Shown: positions 12,119 to 25,039, numbered from the stretch's first letter. The stretch is 64,000 bases of DNA from Lepeophtheirus salmonis (GCF_016086655.4 NC_052136.2:41284492-41348491); one strand, 5' to 3'. The notes: a model not told the origin generated them from the letters alone. Numbers and translations are program-made.

Positions 12119-14659
12119 CATGAGCACACTCACATGTAGCTACTCACTCAATATTTAAATATTCTCTCCTCAAGAATAAATAAATATTAATAACACCTTA
12201 AAAAATAGCAGTAATAAGATTTGATGAGCCAGAGAGTACTTAAAGCTCGTTACTCAACCTCATCTTAGGTCATATGATTTTTTTTTAAGAATTTATATAA
12301 AGTACTTCCATTTTTTCTTATTTAACTTGAGCTGAACTAAACACCTGTGAGATTTAATAGATTTTATACAGTGTTCCTTTTTTCGTCTCTGTATACTGCA
12401 TGACGGTATGCGAATAAATTTGATATACATCAGGGAATACTATATACAGTGCATCCTGTAGGTACTATTTTTCATGTATACATACACACCTACAAATAAA
12501 CTTTGCTTTACTAATAAAATTGTTGATTGTAGTCCATTTGAAGTCAGTGCATCGTTTTGTAAATACAAAGGCTCCACCTGGGTTTGTTTATAATTTATTC
12601 AGAAAGATGTATATAGCTGTGGCATGTTGAGTATTACAATACCAAGGTACACATTAATTAATATGAATGATTAATCAAATTAAACAAACATTGCTTAGCT
12701 GGGTTATGGAGAGAGGTGGGTTACGAGAAAAAATAAACCAAGAAATAACAAGAATCATTCTTTGTCTGAAGGTAGATGAGGGTAATCTTTTATTTTCTTT
12801 ATTTATCTCATTATGACTGAAAGAAAATATTGTCTAATTCTCTGTAAAACTGTGTAAATAGACTCAATGATTTTAAAGAACGATAACTTTGCAATTCTTA
12901 TTTTAAAATTTGCTGTGCAAAGTACGTATTGTATTAGATCAATATTTTATTTTGCATTTCACAAATAATAATTATTATTATTTTAGGTTTTTCTAGAAGT
13001 AGCAAAAACCTATAAATAATAAAAATTTACAACAAAATATCCATTTTTTATATCATATAAGTAATAATATTCGGTTATTAAACCCATGCCAATAACGAGA
13101 TAATGAATGTTTATTATCATAAATTACAAAGGATGAAACAAATTTTTTTAAATATTGTATTTATTAATTTTTTTGATTAAAATATTTGTTTCTATTAAAT
13201 TAACTTTGTGAATCATGTCCACGTATGTTCTACCATCTGCACTTCCTATAACAAACGATTTTGAAGCGTTTGACGCGTTGATTTTATCTAACAAGTAGAT
13301 ACGAACGAATAGAAAATACATCGTCATTCTAATATGTCATTCTACGTTGTAACATTTGGTTCTTACTTACTCTTAGTTATTCCTTCCGGTAAGGAAACAA
13401 TACTATTCATTTCCGATGAAGAAGGTTTCAACGGTTTGATATAATGGGATCAAATAATCAAGCATATCCTCATTAGTGATGTATTGTGTATCTAAAAATG
13501 TGGATGTGAATATGAACATGCATAAATTTGCTAATATTGAAGCGAATATTTTCTAAAATGCAGAGAAAAATTGGCTTGCTTCATTTCGGCATATTTTTTT
13601 TTTCTGCGAGTTTATTTTAAGTGTACATCTTTTCAGCTACTTTTTCATATAATTCACTTCATTGTTCGATATAACTAAACCTCTCATATATGATATTTTC
13701 TTATCTTTGGATATAATTGATGGATTATTTAATCTTCTTACAATGGATGAAAAAAGTTACCTCAAACCCTATGTCGGGATTACAATGTATATGTGCGTGC
13801 CTTTCAAGTTGACACAATAGTATGTATTACTCTATCAGGATAAAAATAAATGCTATATTAATCAATTAAGAATGGATCTTACAGACGAGAGAGCTTCCAC
13901 TGACCACGAAAGAATGAGTAAATTTCGCTAAATTCAAAATTCCAATCTTGAAGTCCCCCCCATAATGATGACGATTTAGGGCTTAGGCTCTAGGTTTCCA
14001 TCCGATGTTAATGGAAGTTTTGGTTGTTATCTGGAAAATATCATTGATCTTAACTTATAATTAGAAGACCAAACAGTTAAATTTAAGCGTTTTAACTATT
14101 TATTTTTCCATGCTACTTAGGTTAAATGGCTCATTTAATTTATTCGTCGTTCAATCAACACTCAGCTGTGCTACTTTTATATTAGTAAATGTGTGTCAGG
14201 AGGATTCGCCATGGATAATAATTAAGTGAATACTCCTCTTCGAGCCATAAAATTCCCCCTACCATTAGTGTGGAGCCTGTAGTACTAATTACTTCTTTGT
14301 TCAGGGAATATACATAATTTATCATCGACAATATAAATATATTGGTTTATGTCAGAAAAAAAAACACCTAAAGAAATTTCCAGTAAAAAGTAATTTTCGA
14401 CCGCAAATTTGAGTGTTTCGTGTTGCTAATATGCATCAAATCTATGCTTACAAATTAAGTAAATTGTTTCTGAACATATGTTTATTTATTACTACTCACA
14501 ACATAAGAAGATAAAAGGACACACCTAACATAATAAAGAAGAGTTACATATAGTAAAACTCCATCAACAACCTAATTTCATTGTGAATGAATATTCTGTG
14601 ATAATTTTCGACACTTTTCCCTCACTCAGCATTCCAAAAAAAAATTAAATTTAAGCGTC

Positions 14660-15010
14660 TTAGTTTGAAGAATTGATCGATGCCAAGCCTTTAGGCCACA
14701 TATTGGCAAGCATCTCTTCTGTTGAACAGATTTCTATAAAAATATTTTTCTTCAGAACCTGCTCCCGAGTAAACTGGTATCTAATATTCTTCCATGAAAT
14801 GGAGGTTTCTTTACAAAACCTTATAACGGATTGATTATCTTCCATGATTACTGAAGGACCTTATAATTTTTTTCTCCATACTGGCCCATAAATTTTTTAA
14901 CCATATTGCTTCCTGACAGGCATTTGAAAGGGCCATATCCTCAACTTCAGCAACTAATTTTTGTTTCTCGCTCCTCCTCCAATCTTAAACAGATCACTTG
15001 AAGTAGATCT
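14660..15010 (-). pseudogene. Ty1/copia retrotransposon remnant (RNase H end of pol)
   Basis: On the - strand, translation of about 14,960 down to 14,846 gives LVAEVEDMALSNACQEAIWL, matching the copia RNase H phrase S-TEAEYMALS-A--EA-WL. The next open block (14845-14660) gives MEDNQSVIRF, then NIRYQFTREQV and STEEMLANMWPKGL. These match the copia phrases EDNQS-I, HIDIRYHF-RE-V and T-EM-ADILTK-L. The two parts are in different frames and the RTKHID segment is damaged. No LTRs, integrase or reverse transcriptase were recognised nearby, so this is a 3' fragment. Confidence 0.7.
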
Positions 15011-15345
15011 TCTATCACTGACATCGCTAGTTCAATAAGAACACGAGTAATTAATTAACTTGTTTCTTGACCATCATAACAAATTACATAATTAAAAGTT
15101 CTTTCTATATACCTTCAAATTTTCTATAAAGGTACCCCATGTACACACTGATATTGTTAGAATTTACAATTCTACAAAAATCTCAAATGTGGATGTGGAT
15201 TATTATTTAAATATTTGGTAATTTGTGAATATGGATACGAATATTTCTAATAATGCAGATTATTATTCATGGATATAAATGGGAATACGAGTATTATACG
15301 ATATATCCCTAATCTATGTACATTTTATTCTTGATGATATTATTT

Positions 15346-15407
15346 CCTTTGATTTATGTATGTATATGCAATACGCATATGTATGTTACATTGTTACATA
15401 AATCAAG
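15346..15407. other. Imperfect inverted repeat (hairpin)
   Basis: Outer arms are CCTTTGATTTATGTA and TACATAAATCAAGG. Inner arms are TGTATATGC and GCATATGTATG around a 5-base loop. The right side has an extra TTACATTGT insert. Function unknown; it could be the relic of a palindromic mobile element. Confidence 0.45.
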
Positions 15408-16019
15408 GTTAAAGGCTTTACCATGTCAATTTGAATGAACATAATTATTTAACTCACTCACGGCTATCCTTGGTACAGCCATTATAGAATTTATTACTAA
15501 TTGTAAGTACCTACTTGTACATTCAAATTTCAAATCCAATTTTAGAGTTGTACTTCCTTTAATAAATGAATGGGTATATAAGAACTCTTGGCCAAAATAA
15601 TAATAGTAATGTGTAGGCGTTGCAATTTTGTATTGCTTATTTTAGTTGTGTAGCTTAATTAACATCATTTACCATTATTTTTCTTCTGTGATGTTATCGC
15701 TTAAATTACTCATTAAAGTGTGGACAAGACTCTGTTTAAATATTGTTTCCTTCAACATATTGATGTACCGTGTGTAACCATGAGACTTAAACCTTCCACA
15801 CTTTTTCCGATCATTTGTTAATCTCTGAAAAAATTACGTTCAGGCGTTCATTCGTTTATTTACCTCTGTTTATGTTTTAAACGAAACGATGACTACGTGA
15901 TAATTTTTTGTACAAACTGTTCTATTAGAATTTGTCAAGGATTTCTACAAAAATCTACAGCTATTCACATTAAATTAAATTTTTCTGAAAAAACTTTCAA
16001 AAATTTTAATTTAATTTTA

Positions 16020-16155
16020 AATATTAAATTTTTTTCCAAAAAAATTCAAATAGTAGATTTTCTAGTAAAAAGCAAAATAAATCTTTTCTTTTTTTTTGGT
16101 GGTGGGGGGGGAGGGGTAAAGCCCCTCCAGCCCATCCCCTACAGACACCCTTATA
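16020..16155. repeat. Short interspersed element, G/C-run family, reverse copy
   Basis: Reverse complement of the 11279 and 12004 copies: AAATTTTTTTCC, TTTTCTAGTAAAAAGCAA, then a G-rich run, then CCCCTCCAGCCCATCCCCT. It occupies the end of the chance frame at 15897-16160. Confidence 0.5.
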
Positions 16156-18448
16156 AATGATGTTTCTGATTTATGCAATATAGTCTAAACATACTTTTTA
16201 TCAAGTTAAACAATACATTATTGTTAAACCCTTGAGCAGTAGACATAAAGCTGCGCAGATTTGGATCACTAAATTGGCATAGTTAATTAGATTTTGTGTG
16301 TAAAAAGGAATTTTTTTACATCCTTTTTTTCAATATAAGGCAAATAAAACTCAAAGAACTTACTGTACATAAAAAAATGGTTAGCCATAATGTTTTTTTT
16401 TTTTTTGTTGAAGATTTCAAACCCTATTCTGTTTTAATTTTTACTTTTACAAGGTATTATGTTGTTTAAAAAAATTTAAGATTTCAAGCTAATAATTTAC
16501 CCTCTTGATCTTGCCTTTTCTATTAATTTCAGAAATGCCAATATTTCCAAAGCGACGAAGTCAGTTTGAATTTTTTGACTTAAACTACGACTTTCTCTTA
16601 GTGCTTATAATTTGAGATTCCATTAATTTCTGCAAATTGATTAGATAGAATACCTCTAGTGGGCATTATTGTAAATCAAACAGTTAGGGTAATTCATAAT
16701 ACAACTATTGCTGGGAAAAAATATTACATTGGGAACTTAATTTGGTCAAATATTGATCACGTGGTAATTAGTTAATCAAATTAGTCTTGGAGGTAAAAAA
16801 TGAATTCGGAGAACAATAAAAAAGAATCGAGGAAATGAACTGCTTAACAAACGCGGACTAATGATCCTACAATTTTTCCCCGTTCATGCGCTCAGATGCT
16901 CAAAAATGAACGAAAACCATAAATGACGCTCATTTTCCGCTCAATATTTAACCCTTATAACTTCATATTATGTACATAGAGCAAGAAGTATTCGCTTTTG
17001 AATTCGTATTCGTGTAAAGTGATAATTAGTTAGTTATTTGGAAAGTACCTAGAACCCATAACTGGATTGAATACATTTGCATACATATGTGTACTTATAA
17101 ATATATTTATATATATCTATATTGTGTACATCGATGCAAAGTCCGAAGGAGGCTCATAAATTTATGTACCTAATTCTGGAAGAGATGTTATTGAGTCCAA
17201 TGAAGACAAAGCCAGTGGTTTTATGAATGATATTTTTAAATTAATATAATAATAATAACAATAAAAGTGTGTGGGCCACATGATGGAATTATTATTATTA
17301 TTTTCTTCTATTTAATGTCGTTGTGAGTTAACTGATTAGCTAAATTTAATAAATTAAATTTTATGGCTAAATTATTGTATTTTTCTAGGTTTGTACAAGT
17401 TATGGACTATAGGGTACACTTACAAGGGATGGAACAGCAAGGAAAAAAATACATTAGCCGTCATAACAAGTACAAGGATATTTTGAAAAATTATAAAAGT
17501 CAATAATGATTTGTAACAAATACTCCAATATAAATAACTGAAAAAATCGGAAAACAAGATCAGTCGAAAATATTTCATTAAATAGTATCAAACTTATTTC
17601 ATTACACTAAAAAATATTTGTAATGTACCCTTCAATTTTGATATTTTCTAGTACAATCTTTTTTTACCTTGCAGAACATGATCCCTCTTTTCTGTAACAA
17701 AATTTCTCATGAACACAGAGGGCATTTCCTAGGAATTAAGCTTGCTTTGCTACGGAAACTATGATCAAATGTACATTCTTCTTTGATATGTCATTTATTC
17801 AGTCTTCCACTTCCATTTGCTGAGTACTGGACGCAGCAAATAAATATCAAGTGCTTTCTGAATTTATAATACATTTTCAGAGGATATGATTTTTCGAAAT
17901 ATTTTCATAGATATCCTTTACAAATAAAACAACTATCCTATCCTATGTACAGCATTTCTGATGATGCAGTGAATCTAATCAGTATATCTAACTTTATTGA
18001 TAATATATTATCCTTTTTTTTCATTACTTTGATGACCTGTTGAACATCCCATGGCAACCCAAGGATCTTGCATGAAAATTAAATTTTAATCAATTTCGAG
18101 AGTGAACCGGCTCTTAAAAATGATGTTTTAGTATAATCATTCATAGTAAATAATAGTTAAGTATATTAAGTTAGAGGAAATAAAGAGGGAATGTTATGAG
18201 TACTAATGTATACTACGCAGAAAAATATTTCCTCCTGTTTCTATCCTTCTCATGTGTAAAGATGGGATGTCTGTAAAGAAAAAACTAAGCATAGCTATTA
18301 CGGGAAGGAGAAACAATCGAGGGTGTTCTCTTTCTTCCCCATTCATTATTTACTAAGTCGTAGGTGTATTAACATCTCCCTTAAAAAGAAGAATTCGTGC
18401 CTATCTTTGTGGTAAATTATTTTTCAAATACAAAATAAAATAAATTTA

Positions 18449-19135
18449 CGAGGTGTGGTTTTACAATTAAGAATTTTTTTAAAACCGGGTTTTCTTGGGA
18501 ATCTTTAGTTGTACAGCTTGAAAAACCAGTTTATCAGATTCAGTAGACAGCTTTATATTAGTTCTGTTTAGATGTCCTCTTAGTATGACCGTCGGCCCCA
18601 TCCCCTGTGCAGACCGTGCGCCCAAAGAGATAATCGACTTTCTCAAGTTGTCCTCTGCCACCATGTACAAAGTCGCAAAGGAGTTCAAGGAGTCTAGAGG
18701 GATGGGAACATCAGCAAGGAAGAAGGCAGATTGATTTGCGTACAAAATTGGCTTTCGGACAATTTGGAGGTGTTCTGGTCTAAGGAAATGTGGCGCCCAA
18801 GCTCCCCGGACTGCAATCCTTTGGACTATTTCATGTGGGGCGTGATGTAGAGGGAGTCCAACAGGCATGCTCACAACAATGTGGCTTCTCTGAGAGCCTC
18901 CATTATTGAAGCTGTTAACAATATGAATAAAGATCACCTGATCAAGGGGTGCAGCAGGTTCCGTGCCATGTAGGAGGTCGTGGTTGATGCTGAGGGTGGT
19001 TGGATTGAATGATTAGGTTCATGGAGTGTCTCTACGTTTTTATATAAATGTATTTGTAAATATCTATACTAATTTAAGAAATAAAAAGGTTTATGTCCTA
19101 GTCTCGAAAATTCTTAATTGTAAAACCCCACCCTG
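18449..19135 (+). mobile_element. Internally deleted mariner element with TIRs and TA flanks
   Basis: The two ends are inverted copies. The left end has GTGGTTTTACAATTAAGAAT and the right end, reverse-complemented, has GGGGTTTTACAATTAAGAAT, giving terminal repeats of about 30 bases. TA dinucleotides flank both ends (18447-18448 and 19136-19137), as expected for Tc1/mariner target duplication. Inside on the + strand is an N-terminal helix-turn-helix segment (KEIIDFLKLSSATMYKVAKE). It is followed, in another frame, by the C-terminal catalytic phrase SPDCNPLDYFMWG and HNNVASLRASI. The central transposase, including the first two catalytic Asp residues, is missing, and in-frame stops follow. At 687 bases the copy is a non-autonomous deletion derivative. 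The - strand open frame at 18479-18937 is a shadow of it. Confidence 0.85.
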
Positions 19136-19137
19136 TA

Positions 19138-22100
19138 TATGCTTTTAAAAATAATAGTGATATTTTCCGTACAATAATGCTATTTCAAAATGTGGAAGGT
19201 TCTCTCATCCATAGCAGTAATTCATTAAACCTGCTGATATTAACAATGGTCTTAATTTGTCTCGTTCCCTCCTTCTCCTCGTACTCCTACACTACACAAA
19301 TCCCATCTCTACTCATCTGTGTAATTCATTAATCAACTCCTGAGCATTTCCATAATCAATAAAATATTATCATTTCTTGTAATATATTGAAAAACGTGAA
19401 GACGCAGTTTCTAGCTATTACATTTATTATTACAAATCATCCTAAATTAAATGTATCAAAAATTGCTAAAAATAACTGTTAATCTAGTTATATCTTGTTG
19501 CTACTATATATAAATTTTTTAAAGCTTTACCTTAACATCTTTAATAAAATGTTTATTTTTAGATATATTTATACCAAATTACATTTTTAATGTATTTTTA
19601 TTATTCTTAATGGAATTATTAGACCAAATGAAGGAAAAATATATCACTTAGAAACTTGTGATATTGATTGTACCTTTCAATCTTTCTTCTTCTTCAAAAA
19701 AAATAATAAAAGTAAACTAGAATGGGCACTCGGTAGAAGGCAAACCATCATTTTTTCTGAATTGGATTTTTTTCTATACGAAGGATCTTTATTAAACTAC
19801 ACAAAGATCATAATTTGAGCTCTATACCTCAATTTTTTTCAAAGCTATGGTCGATTATGTATTCTTAAGGTTTCGTACTACCTTGACCTTCACCTCTCAA
19901 AATTTAATGGCCTATTTCTGTGACCGTATATTATCTTGAAAATCTATGAAAATTTAATCAAAATGGGTTTATAGGTTTTAGTTAGTTGAGCCTATCAACG
20001 TTTATAATACTAATGAGTAATAGAGGTAGTAGAAAAATCGACAGCGGACTAAAAAAGCAAGTATTTTTTATTTTAAGACCGTACCATTGCATGTTTCATC
20101 TGTAGTTCTTATTGGAGGGTGATTACTACTTTGTACTCGAGTAAAAAAATATTTAAACCATTTTATGGGAAAAAATAATTTTAAGATTTAATTCCTCGAA
20201 TGTCTTTAATTTAGAAATTGAATCATATACCTATATCTAGATCATGTGTTTTCTAAATAAATACGCGCGTGTCTTTCCATACGTATATATAGATATTTGT
20301 TTATATCCCCAATTATTTTTAGAAATGAAGGCCTGGAGCACATTTTCTAAGTAAACCACAATAAATGACCTTCCTGAGAATAAGTAAAAGTATTGCTTGG
20401 TCAGAAAAGGGCTGCTAAAAGGGCTCAAATATAATTGAATCTGTCTTTCTTCAAAAAAAATTCTCAATTTGAAAAAAAAAAAGAATAAATTTGCTCAAAC
20501 AATATGAATAAAATTATTATTCATTATATATAAAAAGTGTGAGGTTCCTTTTAAAATGAACTGATATTGAATCAATCCGTGTCGATTTTAGGATATACTG
20601 CTGATAAACCCTTGGGTCCTTGAACTATAAAGATTACAAGATTATTAATTGGATTGAACAAAAAATCTAAATTCTAAAAATATGAAACTAAAATCCATCT
20701 GTACATGGATATTTAAATGATTTTTCTCAATCATGTGAATATCATACAAATAAATTCATTTAATAATGAACAAGATAATAAAAAGATATTTGCAGATCCT
20801 TAAGAAAGGGCTTCCTCAGCCGGATGTGATAGTAGATATTCTTTTTGTTTTTTCTAGAATGGTTTAACTAGTTATTCCAGGGAACAATCTTCTTTGCATC
20901 TTTCATCCTCTCCTACCGAAAGAGAAGAAAGGGGAAGGAAAGCCCAAAATCAATTGCAGCTGTGAGATAACTCTTTCCAATAGATGTGAAAGCTATTTCT
21001 AATTATAACTAGGAATCTGTCTATGGTTTAAGAACTTATCATTTGAGTTTAACCATAGACGTAGGAGATAGCTTCAAATGTGCCCAAATATTACTAATTA
21101 ATTCAATACAAATTTGGGGCAAGGATGATTTAAAAAAAAAATGATGATTTTTTTTCATCAAAACATTTTTAAATGAATTCGTTTTAAAAGAAGTATTCCG
21201 AAGACGTTTTTTTTTTTAGATATACGAGGCTTAAAGAAGTTAATTAGGCAAACGCAACTTGTTTGACACCATTGCCTCCTTTTCTCTATAAGTTTATCCC
21301 ATAGGGAAATAAATAGTTTATAAGTCTACAAAATTATATTGGGGGGGGGGAGGCTTGGTTTTTGAAAAAAAAAATGCAAAAATTAATTTTTTTTGAAATT
21401 TTATAAAAAAATCCATAGCTACCTACAGAATATATTTTTTTTTGGGGAAAAAATTCAAAATCCATAGGTATTGACAAAAAGTAAATTTTGAGAAAAAATC
21501 AAAAATCCCAAAAAAGCCCCCCTCCTCCTTTTGGAATGATTGTTTTTCACAATCATTTAATCAATTCAATTAACTCAGCGGATGTAAATAAGAATACCCA
21601 AATGAGTAGGATTAACGTTGTATAGTCCAAACTTTTTCTTCAAACCAAGGACATCCCTACCCAATCTCTTCTTAAACCTGGTGAATCATTCTACTCTGTC
21701 TCACAATGCCAAGCTAGTATCAAAAAATAACTTGTCTCTTTAAATTTATTTATCGATGGTTTATCTTATCAATGTTCAGAAAACTATTAAAGAGGAAGAG
21801 TAATATAAAAATTGAAAGTGACAAAAAAAAAAGGTACACATTTTAAATAGAATACTATTTTTTCAATCAATGAAAGGAGTTGATTACTAAAACAAAAAAG
21901 GTAATTAAGACATCATTTTTGAATAAAAGAAAATTTAAGGACTTTTTCCTAAATTAGGACTTCTTTTGGGGGAAAAAAACAAACCCCTAAAATAAAATCC
22001 TGCATTGAGTGACGTTTTTGGGGATTGAGGACACAGAAAAACAAGACAGGTGAGAAGTATGATGTTTTTGAGAGGAGGAATAGAGGGCCGGAAGAAAATC

Positions 22101-22600
22101 AGTATTTGAAGCATATATATTATTTTTTAGGCTCAAAATATACTTATGTAATATGAAGGGGGATGGCAAATGATGACTGGAGAAGGTGGAGGGAGCAGGT
22201 TCTATTGAATGAGCATTCTTAAATAATAATAGTAGTTGTACTATATAATTTTTATAATATAATAAACTTTATTTGAAGAAACCCCGTTATGGAGCTGGAG
22301 AGTGGAGGATGTTCCGTCAATACGAGTGCTCGCTATAAATACCTTACAATAATATTTATAGACTTTTTGTTTCCTTCTTATTTCGTACCTATCTTTTGTA
22401 TTTATATGTACGTGTACGTAGCTGCGATGAACGATAAAATATTAAAAAATATTCTCTACCTTGAGTAAGGTAAAAAGGAGGGTCCTCAACAGTCACTACT
22501 TGTACTATAGCTACTCGGGGAGCTGCTGACTCGTGGTGGTCGTCCAAGTTGTTGTTGGTGGTGAGTGAAATAGTATGATAGTAGTAGTAATGTAGTACGG
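19138..22600. other. Gene-poor stretch
   Basis: No gene supported. Open frames such as 20237-20467 and 21987-22169 on the - strand have no family features. It contains a 10-base perfect inverted repeat (GTCTATGGTT at 21019-21028 and AACCATAGAC at 21051-21060) and a G-run/C-run element at 21342-21535. Confidence 0.45.
21342..21535. repeat. Element edged by G-run (left) and C-run (right)
   Basis: Left edge TTGGGGGGGGGGAGG, right edge AAAAGCCCCCCTCCTCC, so the ends are inverted copies. The inside is A/T with two ATCCATAG phrases. The layout resembles the copies at 10877, 11279 and 16020. It may be a MITE-like family. Confidence 0.4.
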
Positions 22601-22626
22601 TTTGTTGGTGCAGATGTGAGTGTTTC

Positions 22627-22942
22627 AACTATATATAAATATATCCGACCATAACAGAAGAAGAAGAAAAGAAAAAGAGAATCGCTCAAGAGTTTGTTTT
22701 ATTTAGGAGTGAGAAGGCTAGCAAGCAGTGTATATAAAATAACTAAGTATAATATCTCCTGTGTGTGTATGTGTACCTATTGCCTAATAATACGTGAAAA
22801 GTAAAACCTGTGGCTACTACTTCCTTTGGGCTACATAATAAATAAGTAAATAGTTAAAATAACCCAAGAGTTTCTTTGAGGAGACTCTCTTGTTGGTTAA
22901 GGTTTTACGAAAGGGAAAAGTGTTTCTAAAGTTTAGTGCTCC
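22627..22942 (+). promoter_or_regulatory. Candidate promoter and 5' UTR of the distal first exon
   Basis: Two TATA-like strings, CTATATATAAATATA at about 22629 and GTATATAAAATAA at about 22729, flank a purine-rich AGAAGAAGAAGAAAAG tract. The region directly precedes an ATG that starts a 41-codon open exon with a consensus donor (22943-23067). There is no transcript evidence, and TATA-like strings are common in AT-rich DNA, so this is tentative. Confidence 0.3.
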
Positions 22943-23067
22943 ATGAATTCTTCATTCAGTGTATCAAGGAGAAGAAGAAAAAGTAGTAAGCTACAAACTC
23001 AAAGAAGTGTATCCAACACTGGGAAACGACATCCTCATTCTCATCATTTGCTCATGATTATATTCAA
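22943..23067 (+). CDS. Candidate distal alternative first exon of the PLEKHA5/6/7-like gene
   Basis: ATG at 22943 opens a 41-codon frame beginning MNSSFSVSRRRRKSS and ending HHLLMIIF. It ends at a strong donor, CAA|GTAAGA, after two bases of the next codon (phase 2). Read through the donor, the frame stops at once, as expected of a coding exon. The coding exon at 39477 needs exactly phase 2, so the splice AA|T gives Asn and continues YVMNNSS. The peptide is basic and Ser-rich, like the protein's other disordered parts, and shows no domain. The link across a 16-kb intron is inferred from phase only. It may belong to another transcript or be non-coding. Confidence 0.35.
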
Positions 23068-24442
23068 GTAAGAATACTACTTTCTTCTTTTATGATTGGT
23101 CAGTTGAAAGACTCATTTTATATGTATAATATATAGTGAATTCATCATATAAATTCTCTATAGAAACCCTTTGAAAAGGCTTTTGTCCGTAATAACAATA
23201 ATGAAAGTGTATAATATAAATAGTTTTATATATATTATGTAATTCTTGAAAGCTTGGCTGTTGTGATTCGAGAGGCCTCGGCTGCGTCCTCTCTGTATGT
23301 TCTTCCACGAGTGACTAAAAACAAACAAATATCTGTACATGTATCTAATCACATTTTAGAGACTTTCTTACCCCCTCCCGCCCCTTTCTCCTCCCTCTCT
23401 CAAAAGGTGAATTGAACAACAATAGTCAATAATATATCAGTAAGAAAAATTTTCTTTTTAAAGGTACAAGTCATAAAACGTCTTCATGTCCTTTTCCCCT
23501 CCTGTCAATCATATTTCTTATGTTATCTTATTATGGTATATATATTTTGTAATATTTTCTACGCTCCATGATCTCTAGTTGCCTCATCTTGTCTTGTCTT
23601 GAGAGTAGGGATACCTATATTATCATCATACGACTTTTCCCTCCCATCCATCAGGAATATGTTAATCAGCTCCTTTAATAACTAGAGGCGATTGATTGGT
23701 AGTTTCTCCTTACAACCTTGGATCTTGCTTGTTGTTGTTGTACTTTGTGCGTCTTCTTCATAAATAGGATATTTTTCCATCTTAAAAATAATAAATAAAT
23801 AAACAAACAAACCAACCAACATGATATCGTGTTTCAAAATCATTGCTTGGAGATATCCCAAAAGAGAAGGATAGATGTACGGCTCATTTGACGATACATA
23901 TTTAAAATTCACAGATTGTGTATTTGAATACAAAAATGGACTAAAAAAAAGTATCAGATGACAATTGGCTCAAACGTTTTGGCTTTTATATTTGTATTAA
24001 TTTTTTGAAATAATCCTTCTGTTATTAATTTTCTTAATGAAATTAAAGGGGAGAAAACAAAAAAAAAACTTTCTCTCCAACAAATAAATAACAATCCTTT
24101 TGAAAGAAAGAAAAACACACTATTTTTATGTTGTGAATTTTTTCAAAAAATAACGATGAGTCAGTTCCATTTTGAAGCTCTGTGATGATTATAAATCATC
24201 AAAATCTTAATAATAATAAAGATGACAGGGCTATAATTTTATTTCCATTAAGTAGGAAGAGGAGGCTCCTTCGTAACCCTTGTCTTGCAAGCGTACTCCC
24301 TATGCAGCTATAGCCTATACACTATGCACAATAGGTAGGTACTTTCCGGCAGGTGTGTTACTTGGAAGAGGAATTTTCTTCCTCTTGTCTCTTTCACTTT
24401 TAATCTAAATGAATTTATGATTATATATATATAAATATAATA

Positions 24443-25039
24443 GGTCGGGGAAAAAATTATTTCGTATTTTTCGCTTTATTTCAATGCTGTTTAAGAAGTG
24501 TTACAATCATCCAATTGAAGCCAAGTATGCCCCGTTATGTTTGGTAACTTGTTGTCAAAGAGAATCCAACTTCATAATACCCTTCTCGTAGAAGCCCTTG
24601 GCCCTTTTCGAAAAACTCGGGACAACTAATTTTCACAGGCATTTATTGAGACCAAATTTGTACACCAAGTGCGTTGGCCATAGACAGTAACAGGTATTAG
24701 TGACATGGTGCAAGGTACGGCCTGTAGGGTGGATGTATAAAAACTTCCTATCCGAGTTCCTGGAGCTTTTTGCGCGTCATCAAAGATGTGTGCGTCCTGG
24801 TGCTGTCTTGATAATGTCTATTCAACAATCACAGTAGACATTGCAAAGTTTCTTGGTCGCTTTCGACGCATCTTTCCCTTTGAGGTAGTAATAATTTAAA
24901 ATAAGGCCAATTTCTTCCTTTGAGACCTCCATACCTGATGCACGATAATTCACGACTGAACCAATAAAGCAAATACTTTCTGAAAAGCGTTTGTAGTAGA
25001 CACTAACACCTTTAATACGAAAATTATTTTTCGTGTTCC
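24443..25039 (-). mobile_element. Internally deleted mariner element, second family
   Basis: The ends are imperfect inverted repeats (left GGTCGGGGAAAAAATTATTT, right reverse-complemented GGAACACGAAAAATAATTTT, both continuing into CGTATT) and TA lies just outside each end (24441-24442, 25040-25041). The - strand reads MEVSKEEIGLILNYYYLKGK (mariner N-terminus). After a gap it reads [27 protein letters not shown] and FFEKGQGLLREGYYE in shifted frames, matching mariner HTS--TR-KL-ELGWE and HPPYSPDLAPSDY. The third catalytic Asp of SPDLAP is lost (RPYLAP). The middle of the gene is deleted and several stops are present. It is a dead, roughly 600-base copy whose ends differ from those at 18449. 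Confidence 0.8.

Larger units (their letters stand above)
9190..14640. other. Gene-poor stretch with short interspersed elements
   Basis: No host gene could be supported. Open frames at 9451-9672, 9900-10097 and 10117-10372 overlap each other, lack family resemblance and are A/T driven. The stretch contains three G/C-run-edged short elements that are listed separately. Confidence 0.45.
15011..18448. other. Gene-poor stretch
   Basis: AT-rich, with no supportable gene. The open frame at 15897-16160 (+) reads through a repeat and ends in a G run, so I discard it. The stretch holds a large imperfect hairpin at 15346-15407 and the reverse-orientation G/C-run element at 16020-16155. Confidence 0.45.

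Noticed and set aside
15897..16160. 87-codon + strand frame with a Gly run.
   Set aside because: Reads through a dispersed G/C-run repeat; the Gly run comes from poly-G.
18479..18937. 152-codon open frame on the - strand.
   Set aside because: It lies wholly within the deleted mariner, whose transposase pieces read on the + strand; it is a shadow.
22389..22689. Two overlapping - strand frames (79 and 67 codons) with Tyr and Phe runs.
   Set aside because: The runs derive from TA- and GAA-rich DNA near the candidate promoter; no start context or splice support.
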